This document shows, piece by piece, positions 13,896 to 26,854 of a stretch of DNA of 64,000 nucleotides. Both the position numbers and the translations under genes were made by a program. Positions within the stretch are counted from its first letter, which is position 1. Each line of letters begins with the position of its first letter. The notes beneath the pieces are model-generated. The model was not told the origin of the DNA. It did no database searches and saw only the letters and a list, made by a program, of their open reading frames with translations. The DNA comes from Haliclona indistincta (lineage: Eukaryota; Porifera; Demospongiae; Haplosclerida; Chalinidae), in NCBI GenBank assembly GCA_964017065.1, contig OZ024784.1, positions 2,664,598 to 2,728,597 of the forward strand, in the 5' to 3' direction.

Positions 13896-16800
13896 ATGGA
13901 TGGGTGAGTGAACACAGCTGATAGTCTAAAGTCATGAGTCATTTAATTTCTATTGTTTTGATTTGTGTTTTCAGATCTAAGGTGACCATTCTCGTGTACG
14001 GTGAGCCAAGTGTGGGGAAGACAACGTTTGTTGCTCGATGCCTGGTTTGTTACATGAATGCATCTCTCATTTACTGTAATTGTGTGTTCAGGGTTTTGAG
14101 GTGGCACAAGTTCAAGAGGTCAACCTCTCTAGACTGCAAATATGTGGACGAGAAATTGCAATCAGTATTGTACGTGTGTGCATTCATTCACTAATACTGC
14201 ACTACTGTTATTTGCATTGCAGGTAGACAACCCGGAGCTAATAACAAGAGCTGCTGTTGTGGTCATTGTTCTCTTTGATGTTACCAAGAGGGTAAGACAA
14301 GCAACTGTCTAGGGGTCATGTTTACTGGAGGTAGCATGACTACATGCTTTGGTTACATTTGGGACTACCACATACAATAATGCAGTCAAACTAATCTGCA
14401 ACTCTTGCAATTCTTATTGTTTGTTTTTAGTAGAAAATAGAAAGGATTGCATGCTCCAAATTTTCTTTCTCTTTCTTTGTGCAGGAGACATTTTTGAAGC
14501 TCTCTGATACAGTTCAGAATGCTCACCGCCTCTGTCCTTTGGGTTTCATCGCCATCATTGGGACTAAGAATAATATTGAGGAAGAGAACGTAGTCAGCAC
14601 AAAAGAAGCAGAGGTAACATCATTTTAGTGCCCCTGTTGCTCATCTTGATTTGTTTGTTTCCTCTCAGTCATTCTGTCTCAGCTATCATGGAGGCTCTAT
14701 TCCATATTATGAGATATCGCTTGACTCTACTGAAGGTATACAAGCTGTTTTCAAAGAGATTTTGGCACGACCTCTCATAAGCCTACATGTGGTGAGTGTG
14801 TGCATGTTCATTTTACACTATCCTCTCACTCACTCTCTCTCTCTCTTAGCTTGAAATTGCTACAGTTTCTGAAAGTAATCAGTTTATTTATGAGGTTAGT
14901 TCAGGTATACAGGACGGTGCTTTGAGGTGTTGTTGTGGTAACTACACTCTCTGAAATATTCTATACGCAAGTTTTGAACTTTTGACACTGATGCTTCACT
15001 GATTCATAAAATTTGTTTACAGAGTTGTCACAACACGGCAACAAGTCTTTATAAAATTGTACATATTGTAGATTATTATCAACACTATAAATCAACACTG
15101 TTATTATCATGATACTACACTTATTACTACACATGTCGTCTGTTCTTCTAGACTATGGAGTGGGCCATTGAGAACAACTCTGCCAATATTTTAACACATC
15201 TTTGTCAGCTTGGCTACGCCATACCTTCTGCTCTAATCATGAAGTATCATGATATTCTGGCTGAGTACCTGTATTCCGAGTATCCTCTCAAGGTGCGTAC
15301 ATGTGTGTGTGTGTGACTGTGTGTGTGTGTGTGTGCGTGTGTGTGTGTGTGCACGTGCGTGCGTGTGTGTGTGTGACTGTGTGTGTGACTGTGTGTGTGT
15401 GTGTGTGTGTGTGCGTGTGTGCGTGTGTGCACGTGCGTGTGTGTGTGTGCGTGTGCGTGCGTGTGTGTGTGTGTGTGTGTTGAATACCCAACTCATATCT
15501 ATGTTTTTACATTATAATTTTACGTCTCTGTGTTTGTTTAACTTGTGAGTTGGTATGTGTGTGTGTGTATATTCACATAATGTTAATGTAGCAACTATTT
15601 GAGATCCTTTCCTCTCATACAGTCAATGGCTCACTGTGATATCATACAGCACTCGGAATTATCGAACAAAGAATTTGAAGATTCTGATTTGTATGAATAT
15701 GAAGAGCCGATCAGTATTATCAACTTGCGTTCGTCCACACGTATCTCTGAAACTTACTTCTTGCAGTGGAGTGACATCTCTCTGCTTGCCTTTCCCTCGA
15801 CCTTTGTCACCCTCAGCTCTCTCCCTCACTCCAAGATCACTCACGCTGACCTCTCAAAGAATCAGTTGACCTCTCTTCCTCTCGAGCTGTTCCAACTCGC
15901 TGCTCTTATTTCTCTAAACATCTCTCACAACTTCCTAAACTCTATTCCTCCTCCTGAACGCTGGGGAAAGACGTCTCTACAAATTCTCAACATTTCACAC
16001 AATTCTCTCTCCAGTGATTCTCCTGAGTCTTCAAACAAGAAGACTATGGTTGATTGCAGTATGTTCCCTACACTGTGGTATATTGATCTCAAGAGCAATA
16101 ATCTTATCTCCTGTCCACAATGGCTGTTCATGTTTGCATTTGTCTCTCATCTTGACTTGAGAGGAAATCAGGTTTGTTCAAGTTCCACAATCAAAAATTT
16201 AGTTACTTTTCTTTTTTCTCATCAGATTACTCACCTGCCAAAGGAGCTCAGCAATTTTGCTCACCTTCATACCTTGCTCATCCAGGGTCTCCCTATAGTT
16301 GATCCTCCACCTCCGCTTCCTTCTCTCAGCACTCAGACACTCCTGAGCTACCTGCGCTTCAAGCAAGCATCTTCTCAACCCCTTGGCGCCATGAGGGTCG
16401 TCATTGTGGGACCACAGAGTGCTGGGAAAAGTTCGCTAGTGTATCGACTCAAAGGAGATAGCAACACAAAAATTTATCCCACAAAGGGCCTTGAGGTACA
16501 TAGTTGAATTATTGACAATTACATGCACAATGATTGTTTCAATAACTTGTGTGTTAGTGATTTGTAAACTACTCATTCTTCTTGCAGGTTCTTGAATGGA
16601 AGTACAAGGGAGAGGCATTGCGCAAGCATCTGGTAACCTATGATCTTTGGGATTTCTCTGGTCATCCTGACTTCACTAGTGTCTACTCGTGTTTCAACTG
16701 CCACAATTCTCTTCACATCGGGGTATTCAGTATTACAGAGGAGATGGATGAAGTCATTCGCTGGCTATCAGATATACAGTCCCTCTCTCCACTCCATCGT

Positions 16801-19800
16801 GTCCCAGTCATTCTTGTCTTCACTCACATGGACAAGTTTGAGTCTAGAGAAGAGAAGGAGAAAGACAAGCGCTTGATGACTGAATGGATAAAGTACAACA
16901 TGACGCTCAATGACAAAGTAGAGACCTCTCCAGCCTTTACTCTTCTGTCCAGCACCATGTCCGTCAAATCAATTCAGGGCGAGTTTAGTCATGATCGTGT
17001 TTCTTTGTATGAGCCACCACAACTTGCTTTCGACATGCAGAAATGTTCCGGCAACATTATTCCGCTCATGCCATTAGTTTTAGAGACACATTTTGTCAGT
17101 TCTATAAATGGAGAAGGCATTTCGAATCTACGCAAGCTCTTGCATCGCATTGGCTGTGGGAACTTTCGAACGACTCTTCCCACGCTCCAAAATATAGCCG
17201 TTGAAATACCGACAGTGTATGCCCAGATAGCAAGTCTTATTCGTCAGTTGAGACATCGAGTACAATCTGTTCATAGCGATGGAGAGCAGAAGCCATTCTA
17301 CACTCTCGCTGAGCTGAAGGAGAGAGTGAGAAGACCTCTGAAAACTCTTGATGTAACTGGAATGGACTTTCATGCTGCACTCAAGTATCTTCATGAGGTC
17401 AGTGTACAGTATGTGGTTATTGATACAGCATGGTGTGTTGTTTAAAAATGCTCACGTGTCTGTTTGTCCAGATGGGACTGCTGTACATGCATGATAGTGG
17501 ATGGGGAGAGTCCAGAGAGCGGTATCTGGTCTCAGTCAATCCTCAGATCATTGGTTACCTTCTACAGCGCACACTGAGGGCAGCGCAGATAGCCAGCGAC
17601 AGTGATTCTCTCTCTGGCTTTCTGCCTACCATGCACCCTGTCATGATCTGGGGCGTAGAACAGGTCTGGTCTATGGAGCAGTCTACTTCAGGAATCACGG
17701 CAACACAGCTAATGCAGTTCCTTACCTCGCTTGATATCTGCTGTCCTGTTGTTCCTGGTGCCTGCCTTCTTCCCTCTGTTCTGCCCAAACTTCCTCCTCC
17801 TGGCACTTCTCTTGAGCTCAACAACATGATTCCCAAGCGGGTATATCTTCTCGGATACCTACCTAGCTTTTTCCCAGCTCATCTCACCTGTCGTATCCTT
17901 CAAGCACTAGCAAAGTGCAATATTCTTTCTCGAGGAGGAATGTCTCTCTATCCTCAATCTCCAACCTCTTCATCCCCTCGTGCTGAAGTGCCCATTATAA
18001 CATCAAGTGGAGCCGTTCTCTATCTGTGGAAGGATCACTTCTTTCTCGAAGACAAGGATCACTCTAAGCTGTTTATTAAAATACTGCAAGGTGGAGCACT
18101 TGGACCTGACTCAACTCCTTTCTGTGGACGAGTGGACGTGCTGGTTGAAGCAGAGAAAATGAAAGAGGCGTTTCTACTGCATGTTGTTACCAAAGAAATT
18201 GACGAGGTTTGATCATTTTAAGATTTCTGTACTTTTTATTTACTGCTGTCTCTTCTCGTTCAGCTGCTAAATGAGCGATATCCTTGTCTTCTCGATAGCA
18301 CCTACACCCCACAGCAAGTTGAGGTGTTCATACCTCTCATGGAGGAATGGTTCCATGTGCTCTCGGCTTCTCCTCCTCCATCAGAGCATTCTGAGGTTGC
18401 CAGCGACCGATCAAGCTATTCTTCGGACATAGTTCCCAATGCTGTTCACGGTACACTCAAGGAGGCTATTCAAAGCATAAAAGCAACTGGCAGTTTACCC
18501 TACGCTGCTCGTTATGGTGTCAAGCCATCGCGAAGCAGTAGTGGTACCCATAGCGACGATGCTGAGTGGGAGTTGATCAACCAGGGACCATCTCAGGGAA
18601 AGAATTCACCAAAAGATTTAATCCCCAGTCCACAGTACCTCGTACCAGTATGGGAGTGCTTGCAAGAAGTCTATAAGCCTCCAATGCAACAAATTAAAGA
18701 AGGCTCTTTGAATTTTCAAGAGGTCATGCCGGATTTGCTGTTTGGAGACCTCGATAGCAGTCTGCTTATTCCAGTCCCTGAGCACTATGTTGTTAAACAT
18801 GAGGAGAGAGCAACATTCCTGCGGCGTTACTACAACGAAGGGACCTTTGAAACACTTGAATGCAGACCAGTTGGTGCCGAGAAAATGGTTCGTGCTAGTG
18901 TTGTGTGTGTATTGTGTACCCTCTCTTCCTAATAGTTCATTCTCAAAAGATACGTGCAGAAATTACGTGATGATTTAGAGCTCCTTCGATCATTCTCTTC
19001 TCAGCATATCATTGCTGCTCTTGGTGTCAACTTTAGTCCCCCTCTCCTAGCTGTAGAGCTTGCTCCTCTGGGCACACTGCGTGATTATTTGAACACTGGA
19101 AAGAGCTTAGAGAACATCGCAACTCACCATCTAGCATTGCAGGTCAGTGATGGAAAGCGGTCTTCCTGTATATCATCTTGTGTTCATGATTATTCAGGTG
19201 CTCAGTGGTATGGAGTATCTGGGTGATCGCAAGGTGTTGTATCACTACCTGACTGCTAGTAGCGTGTGTCTGTGGTCACTGGAGCCTGTCAAGATGAAGT
19301 TATCGGATTCTGGTATCACACACGTAAAGGAAAACTGCGAGGTACGGACGTCTCTCTTTTATTGTAGATTAATTGTCTTTTGATTATTTAGGCGTGTGCA
19401 GTACTTGCTACAGCAACCTCACCATTCTTGATAAAGAGCAAGGCAACTCGAGTAAGTATTGCACATTATCCGAAATGTATTGATTTTTTCTTCTCAGCTC
19501 AATTGGATCATGTTTGGTCTCCTTCTTTATGAGATTGCTATGAAGAAAAAGGCTTATGAAGGAGTGTTACCTCTGCCAACAGTGATCACAGGTCTCTATT
19601 ATCAAAAGTTGCATCTCAATCTAGAGGCAGAGTTGGAGCACTTGCACATGATTGGCAAGGAGGATGCTACAGTCATCACCGCCTGTCATCGGCTCTGCAT
19701 GCAGTCCATAGTGAACTTGTGTGTGAGTATGGAGGATGTGTCTTACAATCTACTGCAGAGTAAACTGAACCTGTGTGCTGGAGGATTCACCTGGGGTCCT

Positions 19801-21015
19801 AGGAAATTGAACTTGGATATCGAGTGCATGTTACCATCAGCCGATGGTTCAATGGTGTATTGGGCATCAGGTTCACGTGGTCTTGTTGTTGGACATATGG
19901 AGCCCAATAGAGAGGGAAAGCTGTACTCCCATATCCTAGCTGAAAACCCAACGCCAGAGTCAGGACTGTTTGCCAACCGTAGAGGGAGACCAGTACCGAT
20001 ATATGTTGGGCATGCTACTGCTGTGGCTCTCTCGAATGCCCAGAACAAGCTGTGGGTTGGGACAGAGAATGGTCTGATGGGGTCTGTGTATGTGTTCGAC
20101 CTTCCAGACATGAAGAGCCATCACTATATACACCTCCAGGATGCAGTCCTCTCACTCCAGGTAGTCAATGATTGCGAGGGAGAGATGAAGCATCGAGCAT
20201 TAGTAGGTCTTGCTAACGGTAGCATCATTCTCTTCTATGGAGTGCACCAAGGCAGGGTCTTGGATAACCCACTGCATGGACCAAGAAAGGTTATCGTCTC
20301 CAAGGATAAAAGACCGTGTCTTTCTATCGAACTGAGTCGAGACAAACATGTTTGGTGCTCATGTGGAAATGGACTCGAAATTTTTGACCTCTCTACACTA
20401 CAGAATGTTCGTCGACATAGCTGTTTTTATCAAGAAACCCCAGTAGAAGAGAAGATAGCAAAAAAGATGAAAGGGGATGTTATTACTCTGATGGTAATAG
20501 GCCGTAGAGGAGTTTGGACTGTGGCAAGAAGAAGCTCTGCTCTGAGACTGTGGAACATTTCTGATGGAAAACTGATTGCTTCTCTTGATATCAAGTGAGT
20601 TAAGCATGAGAGTAAATTATAGCTTATGTTTCCAATTCCTTTCTCGTCAGCATTATTATTCGATCGGGTCACGAGGACATATCTGCTCTAGCTGTTCAGC
20701 GTGGAGCTGTATGGCTGGGCACAAGAACTGGTCACCTCCTCCTTCTTGACGGTGCATTGTTTGAAAAGCAGCAAGACTGCTTGAGAGGTCATCAGTTCTG
20801 TGGAGAAGGACGGGTCAAGAGTATAGTGCCTATTGGACCCAAGTCCTCATTGAGGGTATGTGCATGAGTGACCTCATTTCACACTCTACTCTAGTGACCA
20901 CACTCTACTCTGTTAGGTGTTGTGCAGTCTCGAGTATTCGGATGAGATCAGCAGTTCATTGACATGCTGGGAGCACACGTCACCAGAACAACGCTCTCCA
21001 TCTCGTTCTTTATAA
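13896..21015 (+). CDS. LRRK-like Roco protein with extra N-terminal pseudo-GTPase and pseudokinase
   Basis: About 1,820 residues from some 19 exons that all join in phase; the first exon codes only MDG. Domains in order: (1) a Ras-like fold at about 4-175 with an intact P-loop GEPSVGKTT (13998-14027), a degenerate switch (ISIVDNPEL in place of DxxG), IIGTKN as the base-binding strand and [18 protein letters not shown] as the last helix; (2) leucine-rich repeats (15800-16300); (3) a Roc GTPase with [17 protein letters not shown] and FTHMDK, all expected motifs; (4) a COR region (about 17000-18400); (5) a kinase fold with FILK lysine, but YHYLTASS where YRDLKPHN is expected and SDSG for DYG/DFG; (6) a seven-bladed propeller ending at the stop 21013-21015. 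The order matches LRRK2 except for the first domain. Loss of the catalytic Asp predicts no phosphotransfer. A (GT)n tract occupies the intron before the LRRs. Confidence 0.88.
15301..15481. repeat. (GT)n microsatellite in a Roco gene intron
   Basis: About 180 bp of GT repeats interrupted by GC, CACGTGC and ACT units, starting just after the exon donor at 15293. The long frames seen here on both strands are products of the repeat and not genes. Confidence 0.95.
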
Positions 21016-21138
21016 ATTCTCTATTGAGTGTTAAGCAATCATCATGTGACTTGTATGTTCTGAAAATATTCTATCATTTTATTCAAAAATTTAAAAAATA
21101 ATAATGACAAAAATAGCAATATTTGACAAAAATAATAA

Positions 21139-22437
21139 TTAGCAATATTGTGTAGCGACATGACCACACAGATACACATTGTCGTACATGTGACCTAAGG
21201 TCTCACTGTCCAATCCTGTTGTTGCCCGCCGCAAATTTCGAATGAACTCGCGTTTTGACATCTTGTTCTTAATACAAGGACTAGTAAGGTCGACACTTAG
21301 TAGAATGAGTGAGTAACAGACTATGTATACCACATCTGGAGCAGGTGTAAAGGACAGGAACATGTACGACATGTGAGCCGTCGACGTACCTTTGCTGTAA
21401 GGAGATTGGGAGTTACATTGCAGATATCGATGACAGAACAAGTCTAACAACTGTTCAAGAAATCTACCACGTTCATTTGGTGCTGGTATAAGTGAGAAAA
21501 ATTTCCTGAAAGATCAAAAATTGTACACTAATAGCTAGGCATGCACACAAGAGGAATACCTGAGGGCATCAGGCAGGCCCATGTCTGAGTAGTCATGAAG
21601 TGGTATCAATTGATGAAGAACATCTGGTCTGTTGAGGGATGCATATTGCATAGTTAACATTTACGAAAGTGGGTACATGTACACCTTTGACAGTATGCCT
21701 GTCCAATAGATTACACAAATACAATTAAATAGGCATGTTCATGAGAGCTCTTTCAAATAACATAGCTTGCGTCAAGGACGTATCTATCTTCTCTCTATAC
21801 ACCCTTGCTTGCGTACAGCATAGAGCAATCTATGCAAACCATCTCACCTGTCCTTCAGGAATTTCTGCAAGCTCTTCCACGACAGAGCATCAGTGTAGTG
21901 GATAAAAGTAGCTACTGAACATGCATCTTCATCTAAAATACCTTCTCTCACTAAATAGGCTATCCCCTAAAGAGAATTTAAGTTTGTAATGCTACCATAA
22001 TTTATTATAAATTACTTCGTGAGGATCAGCCTTGAATGTTAGAGTGCCGTTGTCAAGATACATGTACAGCTCTTTGTAAGAATGAGTTTCCTGAGGAGTG
22101 GAAATGAGAATATTTGAGTGAGCTACACACTGTTGATAACTAACTGTGAATCCGTTGTGGTATGCTGTAACACGACTCCATCTCCTAATGCACAATCTGT
22201 GTGAAGTAACAACATCAACACCACTTGTATTCAGTTTGTTACTCACTGTTTCCATAGTAACTCCACGTTAGCCAGTCCATACCACATCTCGTTCACACAA
22301 GATGCCAAGCACAAATCAGTCGCGTCCAGATGAGACAGCACCTGTACAGCAACCTCGGGAGGAAGGAGGGCTAGATCATGGAACGTGTCTAGCTGAGACT
22401 CCTTCCTGTATTGCTGTCTGCCAGCAGATTGTCCCAT
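21139..22437 (-). CDS. FBXO8: FBXO8-like F-box/Sec7 protein
   Basis: F-box protein with a Sec7 domain; the mammalian protein promotes ubiquitylation of the GTPase ARF6. The start at 22437 gives MGQSAGRQQYRKES; the conserved Gly at position 2 would allow N-myristoylation, as in the vertebrate protein, which also begins MGQ. The F-box is LALLPPEVAVQVLSHLDATD followed by LCLASCV (22370-22290). The Sec7 region runs through ILDEDACSVATFIHYTDALS, LHDYSDMGLPDALR and [13 protein letters not shown], where the Glu aligned with the Sec7 glutamic finger is kept. The C terminus, SLILLSVDLTSP then KNKMSKREFIRNLRR and MYDNVYLCGHVA, is nearly the vertebrate one. Some six short exons. It is tail-to-tail with the Roco gene (123 bp) and head-to-head with OCA2. 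Confidence 0.94.
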
Positions 22438-22750
22438 TCTGTCCTACACCCAGGTACGCATCGCAAAGAAAATGAACCGGGTGTGCTAGAGGGCATCTAT
22501 TTGACGAATTTCAAAGGATTGTACTTGGCTGACAGCTCAGTCCTGCTGGCGTAGGGAGTCTTGACGTGGCACACATACCTCTGGAGAGTTGATGATGACC
22601 GATGATGACATGACATGACCGTGCCTATGACCACGCCTTGTAAATTCAAGTGTTTTGTGGGTGGGTGGGGCTGCCTAGCCTGCAGCATAACACTGCAGCA
22701 GATGCATATCGCTAATATATGCTAATTTGTTCTAGTACAGCAACACCGCG
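22438..22750. promoter_or_regulatory. Divergent promoter between FBXO8 and OCA2
   Basis: These 313 bp hold both leaders. Repeated TGACATGAC/TGATGATGACC half-palindromes at 22588-22622 (CGATGATGACATGACATGACC) and GGGTGGGTGGGGC at 22661 are the only distinctive elements. Function is inferred from position. Confidence 0.45.
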
Positions 22751-25700
22751 ATGGCGACGACCAGAGAAGTAGCTCCGTTGCTTAGTGTCGACAGAGGAGA
22801 ATCTGGGCAACTATGGAAAAGCTGGCAAGAAACCGATAGTCCGCCTGACTACGAGACATCGTTCCTTTCTGACGATTCTTTACCGAGCGCTCGTAGTCGT
22901 AGCATGGAGCAAAAGCGGAAAAGACCGAAAAAGAAAACCAAGCAACAATCTTTATCACCACCACCGCCAAACGGAGCTGGCTACTATGGTTCTTCTTTAC
23001 CACGAGTGAGTGCGAGAAAGAATACTATGTGGTGTGTAGTCATGTGACCATAGACCTAAAGGTCTTAAAGAACTAAACACCACAGTGTACAGCTACTATG
23101 TGTTATCTGTAGGAAGCTGGGAAGGAGATTGATATGAAGAATGGTGATGATGATAGTGCTACTGCTGATGAGGATGATCAACGGAAGATAGATTTCTCTG
23201 CTCACACCAATGAAGTTCATGTTGATGGTATCAGAACAAAAAGAAATCTCCGCAAGGAGCGCATCAAGGCAGCTTGGAATTTCATTCGTGTAGCTTCTCT
23301 CACAACTTTTGTTGTTATATCAATGGTGAGAAAGAAACTCTGCAATGATGATAACGTCTATTGATAATTATAATGACAGGCCTTGTTCTCTATCAACCAT
23401 GAACATGAACAGGAGTATCTGATGGTTTCAATAGCCAAAGACAAGCCTTTTGGTACCCTCCACCTTACTCTGTTACCTCTTCTTTCTACACCTCTCATTC
23501 ACTTCTCCTTCTATTCTCTGACTCACCTTGTCTCCTATTCTATTGACTATGTTGCTAATGGTACATGTCAAAAGTATGTCTTGTACATCAACACACTATA
23601 TCACTAGTTGACATAGTGGTTCAAGTACTATCAGTATCTTGAACATTACACGTGACCACTCAGAGATCGCACACTGATAAAAGCTTTATTTGACTATTTT
23701 CAGGTTACAATCTTACAACTAATGTTAGCAGTGGAAACTGGAAAGCTCTTAGAATTCATCTTAGAGGACCATTTGAAGGTATGACACACTTTAGTGGATA
23801 GTTCTCTTCGAATCCTTTCTTTGCAGATCACAGTTTTAGTGACTACGCTCTAAACGATTCAGTTCCAACTGACTTGCTTCCAACAAGAAATTGTTCTAAT
23901 TTCGTTGTTGTCTGTGCAAGCAATGTAGCAGTTGAATCACCACCAGATGGACCGACTGCATGTGAAGTACATACCGCTCATTGTGCTGTTTTTATATAAT
24001 AGTACTATAGTTGAAACTGAAATGGTACAAATTTCCCACTTTATCGCAGCTCTCTCTTCCTCTCAGTTACTAGAGAAACACAATGATACTAACACCACCG
24101 TTGAGCACCACTGTGTGTCTGTTGAGCTGACCAGTGACCCATGGCTGCTAGCCCATCCTGAACACACGCTGGAAGAGGCCGGCATTGAGAGAATAATACA
24201 CGTGGAGTCAAAGTATGGACACTACTATTACTTGTGCACTTCATAGTCTGTATCGTTGCTTTAGTGAGGATGATTTCATTCTAAATTTTGTCATGGATGC
24301 TAACATTAACATCAATTTTGATTTTTCGATGATCGGTGAAATTCTTGGCGAGACAGGACAGGTAACATCTCTTTCTGATCAAATTTCATTCATTTTTGTT
24401 GTGTAGGTGATAATGGCTGTTCTCATTCTTCTACTGGTCCTATTGTTGATAATATTTGATGTGAGACACAGTGTAACTGATAGTTCTAACTTGATCTTCT
24501 TTCCAGTTGGTGCACAGGACTATTGCAGCTATGATCGGCAGCACAGCAACATTAGGAGTGTTATCAATGCTCAACAAGGTTGGAACTAGATTACTAAATC
24601 TTTCACCCATTCTCTCTCTCCCTTAGCGCCCATCATTGATGACTGTCGTAGACTGGATCAGTCTGGAAACGATCTGTCTTTTGTTTGGAATGGTATATTA
24701 AATTGTTCCTCTCTCTCTTATTTATATTTTTTCACTACTACAGATGACACTAGTCGCAATATTCTCACAGACTGGATTCTTCGACTATTTCGCAGTGAAG
24801 GTACAGCTGCTACAAACACTATCTCAGCTCGGTCATATTTTTTCACAGGCATACAAACTAGCCAGAGGTAGAGTTTGGCCTCTCATTTCCATTCTCTGCA
24901 TATTCTCTGCATTTGTGTCAGCATTTTTGGTAAGACCAGTTGTTGTGCATTGATCATAATCTTGTTACATAAACCTCAGGACAATGTTACAACTATACTG
25001 CTACTAACACCTGTTTCGATAAGGTTCTGAATGAAATACTAACAAGGACACACATGACTTCTTTTGTCCGTCACAGGTTGTGTCAAGTTCTCAATCTCGA
25101 CCCAAAGCCAATTCTTATTGCAGAAGTTGTGTTTTCAAACATAGGAGGAACAGCCACTGGTGAGAGACAGCGGACTGATGCATCTATTGTGAAAATTATC
25201 ATGAATAATCTCTCTTCTCCAGCTATCGGAGATCCTCCCAATGTCATCATAATATCTCATCCTATTATCACCGCAGAGGTCAGCATCCAACATCGCAATA
25301 ACCTGTTTATTTTCAGTTCAATCTCACAGGGAATTGCATTTGCAGAATTCACACTTCATCTTTTCATTGGAATTCTATTCGCTACTGTGGCAGCCTATGG
25401 ACTCTTAGCGTAAGAACAATGCAACCACATTGAGCTGTATTGTACTTCTATTATAATATAGGGTATATTATTACTTTGTGTATGTTGGTCGGAGATCAAT
25501 GGACCCGCCTCACATAGCAGGTGAGAAATACACAACTAAGATAGCTGTAACTGACTGCCTCATCAGAGCTGAAGAGAGAGATTGCAATATGGGAGAGAAC
25601 AGCACGACTGATGCCTACAGTGTCGCTAGAGGATAGAGCTGTACGCGATGCTCTCAGAGCTAAAGCTGTTGATGTAAAGGATCAACTGAACCAAGCTAGA

Positions 25701-26854
25701 ACAAACAGGCAAGTCGCTTAGCACAATTATTCATGTTGCTTCGTCTCCATGTAGTCAGCAATCTACTATGCAAATTTGGCAGAAAAACCTGGTCGAGTTA
25801 GAGGAGCGGTACAAGATCACTGATTACCGTCTGTTGATCAAGTCATCTTCTGTCCTAGTGGTCATCATTCTGTTGTTTTTCTTCTCAAATTTCATTCCAA
25901 ATGTTGAACTTGAACTTGGTATGTAATTTTTGCACACATGAGTGCACATAATGCGTATCTCTGTGCTGTAGGTTGGATAGCTTTGTTTGGTGCCATTACT
26001 CTTCTGCTGCTCTCTGACATTGAAGAATTGGAAGCAGTACTCAACAAAGTGGAATGGGGGACATTGATCTTTTTTGCTGCTCTGTTTGTTCTTATGGAAG
26101 GCCTAGCAGAGCTCGGGCTGATTGACTTTATAGGAAACACCACTGTTGATATTATCAAAGTGAGAGCACGATGCAATGTAGCATGAGAATAACAAATTGG
26201 CTCAGTGTATAGTTTGTGTAATCCTACAAATTTCACACATGCAATTCTTTCAACAGGGTGTTTCTGCGGATTATCAGCTATTGGTAGCTATTGTGCTCAT
26301 TGTGTGGGTGTCTGCTCTCGCTTCCTCTTTTATTGACAACATTCCTTTTACACAAGCCACTGTGAGTTATAAGAGGGAGTGAGTGAGTGGATGAATGAAT
26401 GAATGGGAAAGTGAATGAGTGTGAGTCTCATGGTGAGCAAGTAATCACAATGTTGTTACTTTTTATCTAGATTCCAGTGATTGCTAAGCTGGCTGAATCA
26501 CCTGAAGTGTGTCTCAATCTTCGACCATTGGTCTGGTCACTTGCATTTGGAGCCTGTCTCGGAGGTAAGCACTAACTACCACCACATCTTCATCACATTG
26601 TGTGTTAGGCAACGGTACTCTCATTGGAGCATCAGCTAATGTTGTGTGCGCTGGTTTAGCAGAGCAGAACGGATATCACATTTCCTTCAGAAGCTTTTTT
26701 AAGTAAGCAGCCAACGTCAGTATTTTCACTTTTAAACAATATTGTGTATAGGATTGGATTTCCTATGATGATATTGACGACATTCACAGTGACTATCTAC
26801 CTCATCATCTGTCATGTAGCACTAGGATGGGACGTAGATCAGGCGTCCTGTTGA
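22751..26854 (+). CDS. OCA2: OCA2/P-protein-like anion or citrate-family transporter
   Basis: Multi-exon gene for a polytopic membrane protein of the ArsB/NhaD (IT) superfamily, closest to the melanosomal P protein OCA2. The start at 22751 gives a hydrophilic N-terminal tail of about 170 residues with EVAPLL, an acidic dileucine sorting motif placed like the ENTPLL signal of human OCA2. A first membrane helix ([16 protein letters not shown]) is followed by a luminal loop with N-glycosylation sites (NLTTNVSSG), then the transporter core, including [20 protein letters not shown] at 25110-25240 and [20 protein letters not shown] near 26340-26490. The last part, [20 protein letters not shown] then SFFKIGFPMM, is highly diagnostic. 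The stop is TGA at 26852-26854. In an animal without melanosomes it probably acts in another endolysosomal compartment. It is tail-to-tail with the BPI-like gene. Confidence 0.9.

Noticed and set aside
15233..15548. Overlapping His/Thr/Cys/Val-rich frames on both strands
   Set aside because: All are translations of the (GT)n microsatellite.
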